Shown here piece after piece: positions 6,769-8,915 of a stretch of 8,915 nucleotides of DNA (positions are counted from its first letter, which is position 1; each line of letters opens with the position of its first letter). The notes under the pieces are model-generated. The model was not told the origin of the DNA. It did no database searches and worked only from the letters and a program-made list of their open reading frames with translations. The position numbers and the translations under genes were made by a program. Origin of the DNA: Solirubrobacterales bacterium (GTDB lineage: Bacteria; Actinomycetota; Thermoleophilia; Solirubrobacterales; Solirubrobacteraceae); NCBI GenBank assembly GCA_003134675.1, contig PLBZ01000097.1, forward strand, positions 2,132 through 11,046, given 5' to 3'.

Positions 6769-8316
6769 TCAGATGGCCCGCCAGTGATGATCATCGAGCA
6801 GGAGGTCATCCGCCTCGCTCGGCCCATGTGAGCCGGCCTTGTATTGAGGTAGCCCGCCCGCCCGCGGGCCGGGCGTCTGTGACCACGCTTGGAGGATCGG
6901 GTCGCAGATGCGCCATTGCGCCTCGACCTCGTCGTTGCGGGTGAACAGCGTCGGGTCGCCGCGCATCGCGTCCATGATCAGCCGCTCATAGGCCTCGGGA
7001 GACTGTGACATGAACGAGGTGCCATACAGGAACTCCATGTTCACCGAGCGGATGCGCATGCGGCTGCCCGGGATCTTGGCGCCGAGCTGCAGGGTGACAC
7101 CCTCGTTGGGCTGCAGCGTCAGCACCAACTGGTTGGGTTTGACCCCAAGCGAGCCGTCCTGGCTGAAGGCGAGGTGGGGGACGGGCTTCAGCGTGACGGC
7201 GATCTCGGTGATCTTGCGGGCCAGGCGCTTGCCCGCGCGCAGGTAGAAGGGGACACCCGCCCAGCGCCAGTTGTCAACTTCCAAGCGCAGCGCGGCGAAC
7301 GTCTCGGTCGTTGATCCGGGACGCACGCCTTCCTCTTCCAGATACCCCGGCACATCCTCCCCACCGGAGTGTCCGGCGGCATATTGGGCGCGCACCGCGA
7401 TCTCGGGAATCTCCTGGAGTGTCGGCTCGTGGATCGCGTGCAGAACCTTCACCTTCTCGTTGCGCACTTCTTCGGCGGTGAAGCTCACCGGGGGCTCCAT
7501 CGCCACGTGGCAGAGCAGCTGGAGCATGTGATTCTGGATCAGGTCTCGCAGTGCCCCGGCGTGGTCGTAGTAGCCGGCACGGCTGCCGATGCCGATGTCC
7601 TCGGCAGCCGTGATCTGCACGTGGTCGATGTAGTTGCGGTTCCACAGTGGCTCGAACATCCCGTTGGCGAAGCGGAACGCCATCATGTTCTGGACGGTCT
7701 CCTTGCCCAGGTAATGGTCGATGCGGAATACCTGAGCCTCCTCGAAAACGTCCAGCACACGGCGGTTGAGCTCGAGCGCCTCCTGTAGCGAGGTGCCGAA
7801 TGGCTTCTCGATGATCACTCGTACTTCGGTGCCCTCGTGCTGGGCCAGACCGTGCTCGCCGAGCTTCTCCACGATCACCGGGAAGAAGTTCGGGGCGGTG
7901 GAGAGATAGAAGGCGCGGTTGAGCTTTTCCCCGGCGTTCTTTTCGAACCCGTCCAGCACCCGCTCGAGCTCGGTGTAGACGGAGTCCTCGTCGAATTCAC
8001 CGGGTACGTACTTGATGTCTTCGAGTAGGCCCTTGAGGACATCCTCATCGGGCTTGCGGCGGGAGAACTGGCCGATCGCCTGCTCGCACTCCGCGCGGTA
8101 GTCCTCGTGCTCTTTTTCTTTGCGCGAGACGCCCACCAGGTGAAAGCGCTCTGGCAGCGCACCCTCGTGCGCGAGGTTGTAGAGCGCGGGCAGTAGTTTG
8201 CGCTTGGCCAGGTCGCCGGTGGCGCCGAAGATGACGAGCGTCGTCGGTGCGACCGGCAGGCGCTCGAGCCCTTCCACTAGCGGGTTTTCACCCTCGCTTA
8301 CGGCTGCCACGCTCAC
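6769..8316 (-). CDS. zwf: Glucose-6-phosphate 1-dehydrogenase
   Basis: Zwf oxidises glucose-6-phosphate to 6-phosphogluconolactone with reduction of NADP+, the entry and control step of the oxidative pentose phosphate pathway. The 515-residue protein has the dinucleotide-binding motif GATGDLAKRK (31-40) and EKPFG (170-174). The signature RIDHYLGKE (198-206) holds the phosphate-binding His201 and Asp200, and the catalytic-base histidine is His263 in IQNHMLQLL. The C-terminal substrate/tetramer domain is complete to DLLLDDHHWRAI. Length and motifs are normal, and nothing suggests inactivation. The open frame runs upstream to 8790, but that part is a shadow of gnd. GTG at 8316 overlaps the gnd stop as GTGA; GTG at 8310, two codons later, is equally possible, with AAGGG about 9 nt upstream. 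opcA follows after 4 nt. Confidence 0.96.
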   Translation of the reverse strand: MSVAAVSEGENPLVEGLERLPVAPTTLVIFGATGDLAKRKLLPALYNLAHEGALPERFHLVGVSRKEKEHEDYRAECEQAIGQFSRRKPDEDVLKGLLEDIKYVPGEFDEDSVYTELERVLDGFEKNAGEKLNRAFYLSTAPNFFPVIVEKLGEHGLAQHEGTEVRVIIEKPFGTSLQEALELNRRVLDVFEEAQVFRIDHYLGKETVQNMMAFRFANGMFEPLWNRNYIDHVQITAAEDIGIGSRAGYYDHAGALRDLIQNHMLQLLCHVAMEPPVSFTAEEVRNEKVKVLHAIHEPTLQEIPEIAVRAQYAAGHSGGEDVPGYLEEEGVRPGSTTETFAALRLEVDNWRWAGVPFYLRAGKRLARKITEIAVTLKPVPHLAFSQDGSLGVKPNQLVLTLQPNEGVTLQLGAKIPGSRMRIRSVNMEFLYGTSFMSQSPEAYERLIMDAMRGDPTLFTRNDEVEAQWRICDPILQAWSQTPGPRAGGLPQYKAGSHGPSEADDLLLDDHHWRAI

Positions 8317-8915
8317 CTGCCCTTGCGCCGTGTCGCGGCCTTTGGCTTGGCTGCACCGCCGGGCGCGCTCTTGACGGCGTGTCCCCCGAATTGGTTGCGC
8401 AGAGCCGCGAGCACGCGGTGAGTGAAATCGCCGTTGCCGCGGGAGTACAGGCGCGCATAAAGCGAGGCGGTGATCACCGGGGTGGGCACGTCGTGGGCAG
8501 TGGCGTCCTCGATCGTCCAGCGGCCCTCGCCGGAGTCCGCCGTGTAGCCCTCGATCTTCTTCAGTTCGTTGCCATCGGCCTCGAACGCTCGCGCGGCCAA
8601 TTCGCACAGCCACGAGCGCACCACCGAGCCCTGTCCCCAGAGGTGGGCGATCTTGGCGTTGTCGAGCTCGTACTCGGACTTGTCGAACACATCGAAGCCC
8701 TCGGCATAGGCCTGCATCAGGCCGTACTCGACACCGTTGTGGACCATCTTCACGTAGTGACCGGCGCCCGAGGGGCCGAAACGGAGCCACCCACGGGATC
8801 CGATTGCGTCACGGCTGACCTCGTTGGTCTCGGGTGCCAGCACGTCGAGAATCGGAGCAAGGCGCTTGACCTCTTTCGGTGGGCCGCCGACCATCATGCA
8901 GTAGCCGACCTCGAG
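8313..8915 (-). CDS. gnd: 6-phosphogluconate dehydrogenase, decarboxylating (C-terminal part)
   Basis: The gene runs off the right edge, and its last 200 residues are visible from LEVGYCMMVGG. The enzyme oxidatively decarboxylates 6-phosphogluconate to ribulose-5-phosphate. The catalytic motif is YVKMVHNGVEYG with the lysine at visible residue 56 and the glutamate at 63. The all-helical C-terminal domain follows, with SGEGRW and SRGNGDFTHRVLAALRNQFGGHAVK near the end, matching the short (about 300-residue) GndA/YqeC-type subfamily. In characterised members of that type NAD+ is often preferred, but the cofactor region is outside the window. After GGHAVK the protein has an unusual basic Ala/Pro/Lys/Arg tail of about 18 residues. 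The first visible gene of the run, it overlaps the zwf start by four bases. The promoter of the operon must lie further to the right. Confidence 0.93.
   Translation of the reverse strand, partial: LEVGYCMMVGGPPKEVKRLAPILDVLAPETNEVSRDAIGSRGWLRFGPSGAGHYVKMVHNGVEYGLMQAYAEGFDVFDKSEYELDNAKIAHLWGQGSVVRSWLCELAARAFEADGNELKKIEGYTADSGEGRWTIEDATAHDVPTPVITASLYARLYSRGNGDFTHRVLAALRNQFGGHAVKSAPGGAAKPKAATRRKGR

Noticed and set aside
8317..8790. Upstream extension of the zwf open frame into gnd
   Set aside because: The extension is an out-of-frame reading of gnd; Zwf family proteins begin close to the GATGDLA motif, consistent with a GTG start at 8316 or 8310.
1..8915. CRISPR arrays, tRNA or rRNA genes, insertion sequences, toxin-antitoxin or phage genes
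   Set aside because: No regular repeats, structured RNA signatures, transposase motifs or compositional breaks were seen; nearly all the sequence is accounted for by metabolic genes.

Overview
The window is gene-dense, GC-rich bacterial chromosome (roughly two thirds G+C by eye, with third codon positions strongly G/C). OpcA, the glucose-6-phosphate dehydrogenase assembly protein, occurs mainly in actinobacteria and cyanobacteria. Together with the mycobacterial-type ergothioneine genes and a short 6-phosphogluconate dehydrogenase, it points to a high-GC actinobacterium, perhaps a deep branch such as Thermoleophilia. The lineage is an inference; there is no rRNA or other direct marker.

Layout: on the + strand, the last codons of an unidentified gene (3-38) are followed by a membrane-anchored zincin-type metallopeptidase (48-704) and a FadA-like thiolase (764-1957). 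A perfect 11-bp inverted repeat (1970-1995) lies in the 40-bp gap where the two strands converge. The rest of the window is one uninterrupted minus-strand run. Read 5' to 3' from the right edge, it is gnd (partial), zwf, opcA, pgl, egtB, egtD and an HSD10-like short-chain dehydrogenase. All junctions are 18 nt or less, and two are stop/start overlaps, so the run looks like one transcription unit whose promoter lies beyond position 8915.

Functionally, gnd, zwf, opcA and pgl form the complete oxidative pentose phosphate branch that makes NADPH: zwf with its assembly factor opcA, then pgl, then gnd. They are followed directly by the two committed ergothioneine genes: egtD (histidine trimethylation) and egtB (oxidative C-S bond formation). 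This joins NADPH supply to synthesis of a redox-protective thiol. egtA, egtC and egtE are not in the window. The last gene, the HSD10-like dehydrogenase, and the convergent thiolase could catalyse the last two steps of beta-oxidation.

No RNA gene, CRISPR array, insertion sequence or prophage is visible, and no stretch over 300 bases lacks a gene. The most unusual items are the oxidative-pentose-phosphate/ergothioneine gene string, an EgtB whose C-terminal domain is shortened by about 50 residues with a low-complexity Ala/Gly segment, and a zincin carrying two predicted membrane segments.
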